Positions 62,041 to 64,000 of a stretch of 64,000 nucleotides of DNA are shown here, one piece after another. Positions within the stretch are counted from its first letter, which is position 1; every line of letters begins with the position of its first letter. The translations under genes were made by a program, and so were the position numbers. The notes beneath the pieces were generated by a model, which made no database searches, was not told the origin of the DNA, and was given only the letters and a program-made list of their open reading frames with translations. The stretch is from assembly GCA_016704465.1 (NCBI GenBank), contig JADJAD010000019.1, positions 124,001 through 188,000 of the forward strand, given 5' to 3'. Origin of the DNA: Gemmatimonadota bacterium. GTDB lineage: Bacteria > Gemmatimonadota > Gemmatimonadetes > Gemmatimonadales > Gemmatimonadaceae.

Positions 62041-62781
62041 CTACTGACCGCTGGACCCGCGTGGACGCAACAAAGCGTCATCGTCGGCGCTTGCGCCCAT
62101 CCCATCGATGGAGCGGGAGACATCGATCACCCGGCGGCACAGCTCGACGATGCGACCGACGGCGGCATGGGGCTCGGCCGGTAGCGACTCGATCTCCAGC
62201 AACTGCGCCTCGGCAAGGAGTGCCGCGAGCGGGTTGTTGAGCTTGTGTTGAAGGCCACGCGCCATTTCGCCGGCAGCGATCGTGGCCTGCAGGCGACGGA
62301 GCGAACTCGTGATCGCGCGGCCGTGTGCGCTCCCTCGCATCCGCGCTTCCTCCGCGAACAGTCCGAGCAGGGCTGCAGGGAGTTGGAGCGCGAGGTCGGC
62401 CTCGGCCAGGATCGCCGGGACGCCGAGTCGGGAGAGGCCGCGATGGTCGGCGCCGGCGAGCGACTCCACGACAAGGATGATCGGGCGCTCGAATCCCCGC
62501 GCTCGCAGTTCACGCACGAGCGACGTCCCGACAGAGTACAGCCGGCCGACTGCGACGATCACGCCGTCGGCATCGGGCACACCTCGAACGATGGACGTGT
62601 CCGCCGCCTCGACCCGCGCGTCGGGGAGAATCGCCGACACGGCGGCCTGCAGCGCCGCGGAGGCGTACACGTCTGTCGAGATGCAGACCACGTGGGCGCC
62701 TGCCAGCTCCTCGGTTCGGTCCGACGTGGACCCAAGCCGGGTGGTCCCTACGGGCGGCGTGCTCATGCGCGGACCGCTCAT
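62041..62781 (-). CDS. Histidine-kinase-like protein with DHp domain but no ATPase domain
   Basis: A 246-residue protein. Residues about 25-140 have a receiver-like fold (HVVCISTDVYASAALQAAV, VIVAVGRLYSVGT, IILVVES). Residues 160-225 resemble a histidine-kinase dimerisation domain: AAGEMARGLQHKLNNPLAALLAEAQLLEIE, with a His in the HxLNNPL pattern of NtrB-like kinases, then VGRIVELCRRVIDVSRSID. The HATPase domain that should follow is absent; the protein ends 20 residues later. It may be a phosphotransfer or dimerising adaptor. It is divergent from the TPR-like gene with only 18 bp between starts. Confidence 0.65.
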   Translation of the reverse strand: MSGPRMSTPPVGTTRLGSTSDRTEELAGAHVVCISTDVYASAALQAAVSAILPDARVEAADTSIVRGVPDADGVIVAVGRLYSVGTSLVRELRARGFERPIILVVESLAGADHRGLSRLGVPAILAEADLALQLPAALLGLFAEEARMRGSAHGRAITSSLRRLQATIAAGEMARGLQHKLNNPLAALLAEAQLLEIESLPAEPHAAVGRIVELCRRVIDVSRSIDGMGASADDDALLRPRGSSGQ

Positions 62782-62799
62782 CCCGCCTACCTTTCGACC

Positions 62800-63393
62800 A
62801 TGACTGCTCCGACCTCCGGATTATCCAGCGACCTGGCGGCGCTCGTCGATGCGTATCGCACGCACTCGAACATCGCACTCCTCAAGCAGGGCGTGCAAGC
62901 GCTGGCTCGGTCCGCCATGCCCGACGCGGTGATCGTTGCGGCCGAACCGTACCGGGACGAACCCGACATCGTGGCCCCGCTGTACGAAGTGGTGGTTGAG
63001 GCGCAGCCCGACAACGCCCGCGCCCTGGTCATGCTGGCCAACGCGTACTGGCTCATGGGCATGGGGCCCGATGTGGTGGGCGCCCTCGCCAGTCGCGCCA
63101 TCGCCGCCGATCCCGCCAACCGCGGCGCGTGGCACCTGTGGGCCCTCGCCGAGTCGGATCCCCGCCAGCGTGTGAGCCGATGGCAGCAGGTCGTGACTCG
63201 GTTTCCCGGCGACGACCTCGCGCTCGCTAATGTGGCCGACAACGCCGCAGGGGTCGCCGGCAATGAACAAGACTACGACATGCTGGACCTCGCGGTGACC
63301 ACCTACGAGTCGCTTCTCGAGCGCGCCGAACAGCCGGCCCAGCGCAATGCGTTGGAGACGGCGCTCCGGTCGCTCAAGGGGTGGAAGTTCTAG
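62800..63393 (+). CDS. TPR-like helical repeat protein
   Basis: A 197-residue protein made mainly of paired helices with TPR character (EVVVEAQPDNARALVMLANAYWLMGM, RAIAADPANRGAWHLWALAE, VVTRFPGDDLALANVADNAAG, ALETALRSLKGWKF). No leader, so probably cytoplasmic. Such proteins usually bind other proteins. The ATG at 62800 is 18 bp from the divergent kinase-like start, and the shared short promoter suggests co-regulation. The frame is open upstream but that part overlaps the kinase-like gene. Confidence 0.7.
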   Translation: MTAPTSGLSSDLAALVDAYRTHSNIALLKQGVQALARSAMPDAVIVAAEPYRDEPDIVAPLYEVVVEAQPDNARALVMLANAYWLMGMGPDVVGALASRAIAADPANRGAWHLWALAESDPRQRVSRWQQVVTRFPGDDLALANVADNAAGVAGNEQDYDMLDLAVTTYESLLERAEQPAQRNALETALRSLKGWKF

Positions 63394-63430
63394 TGCGGCC
63401 CGCGGTTCGCGTCGGGTGAGCCGTCTCCGG

Positions 63431-63465
63431 CCCAACGTCGCCTGGCCCGACGTCGCCTGGCTCGG
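63431..63465. repeat. 15-bp direct repeat, two copies plus partial
   Basis: Two units of CCCAACGTCGCCTGG type followed by CTCGG, in the spacer between the TPR-like gene and the PBP gene. Same style as the other 15-bp arrays in the window. Confidence 0.6.
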
Positions 63466-63558
63466 ACGCGACGCGGGGAACACGTGTTGCCCGTCGCGAC
63501 GGGGAAACCTTCCGGGTGTGGACACGTATCTAATCCACAGCTCTCCCCCCGAGACTCC

Positions 63559-64000
63559 ATGACGCTCCGTGCTTCGGTTGCCGCGCGCTGGCTGTCGCTC
63601 CGCGCCGCGCTGCGCCGCGATCCGTCCTGTCCTCCCCGTGTATGGCTTCGCGCGCGCTGGCGAGAGGCGACGGCGATCGTCGCCATGCTCATCGGGGCGG
63701 CGACCTTCGACGCGTGGGTCTATTCGTGCGCGTTCGAAGGGTGTCCCTCCGACGTCGCGATTCGCGCTTACCGGTCCCCCGAAGGCGGGCGCGTGCTGGA
63801 CCGCAACGGGCGCCTGATCGGTCGTGTGTCACTGGTCAAGCGCATCAATGTTCCGCTCGATCGCGTTCCTCGTCACGTGCGGCAGGCGTTTCTCGCGACC
63901 GAGGACCGCCGCTTCTACGAGCACGACGGGCTCGATTGGCGCGGTTTCGTGCGTGCGGTGTGGCGCAACGCGGTCGCGCTCGATGTGCGCGAGGGTTTCA
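63559..64000 (+). CDS. PBP1-type peptidoglycan glycosyltransferase (GT51), 3' end beyond window
   Basis: The first 147 residues of a class A penicillin-binding protein or monofunctional transglycosylase. It has a cytoplasmic tail, one transmembrane helix (ATAIVAMLIGAATFDAWVY, around residues 40-58), the linker VLDRNGRLIGRV and the GT51 block AFLATEDRRFYEHDGLDWRGFVRAVWRN, whose Glu in TEDRRF is the catalytic residue. It polymerises lipid II into glycan at the cell wall. The ATG at 63559 gives a normal N-terminus. Presence of a transpeptidase domain cannot be told since the gene runs off the window. Confidence 0.88.
   Translation, partial: MTLRASVAARWLSLRAALRRDPSCPPRVWLRARWREATAIVAMLIGAATFDAWVYSCAFEGCPSDVAIRAYRSPEGGRVLDRNGRLIGRVSLVKRINVPLDRVPRHVRQAFLATEDRRFYEHDGLDWRGFVRAVWRNAVALDVREGF

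Noticed and set aside
1..64000. Mobile elements or prophage
   Set aside because: No transposase, integrase or phage gene was found; codon use and G+C are uniform by eye.

Overview
The window is a contiguous piece of a G+C-rich bacterial chromosome with a Gram-negative envelope: several outer-membrane beta-barrels, lipoproteins with lipoboxes, an OmpA-like protein and periplasmic propellers. Gene content and style (many lipoproteins and secreted peptidases, a DUF5916 protein, BIG2 and DUF11 proteins, GTTAGGC heptamers) suggest Gemmatimonadota or a similar soil phylum. This is an inference from style, not a phylogenetic result. No tRNA, rRNA, prophage, insertion sequence or CRISPR array was seen.

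Layout. 1-6.3 kb: M28 peptidase (cut by the left edge), a K+ channel with a zinc-ribbon tail, and a four-gene minus-strand run (YCF48-like propeller, cyclophilin lipoprotein, outer-membrane protein, LVIVD lipoprotein). 6.4-11.9 kb: de novo NAD synthesis, nadB, nadA and nadC, with copC-copD between nadB and nadA. 12-19 kb: BIG2 lipoprotein, YyaL-type thioredoxin-domain protein, crcB, M20 dipeptidase and a small barrel protein. 19-26.7 kb: S9 hydrolase, Dps, a secreted protein, a frameshifted subtilase and a ProX-type deacylase. 27-37 kb: a 2899-residue DUF11/beta-barrel protein translationally coupled to an OmpA lipoprotein. 37-40.5 kb: kynureninase coupled to an indoleamine 2,3-dioxygenase-like gene, and a second small barrel. 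40.5-48.1 kb: amidohydrolase, then a polyprenyl synthase followed by seven tightly packed genes, which are the most interesting part of the window.

48-54.5 kb: NFACT-R protein, DUF5916 outer-membrane protein, then a rhodanese, a DoxX-like protein and a TsdA-like dihaem cytochrome that look like a thiosulfate group. 54.5-64 kb: PlsC acyltransferase, a propeller/gamma-glutamyltransferase fusion, msrB, rho with a hexapeptide-repeat N-terminus, a kinase-like protein without an ATPase domain, a TPR-like protein and the start of a PBP1-type glycosyltransferase.

Four genes (subtilase, OmpA, IDO, DUF5916) each carry one frameshift that a single-base change would repair. Either the assembly has indel errors or these genes are decaying; the sequence alone cannot decide. 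Short tandem repeats with periods that are mostly multiples of three recur at gene edges and inside N-terminal coding regions.

The best candidate for an undescribed system is 42.1-48.1 kb: a prenyl chain synthase, three apparently cytoplasmic proteins with Ig-like folds (one phasin-like with a basic tail), a CrtC/AttH-like protein with a YHDHNWG motif and an SCP2-like protein. A plausible reading is synthesis, modification and packaging or carriage of an isoprenoid lipid. This is a hypothesis from gene content.
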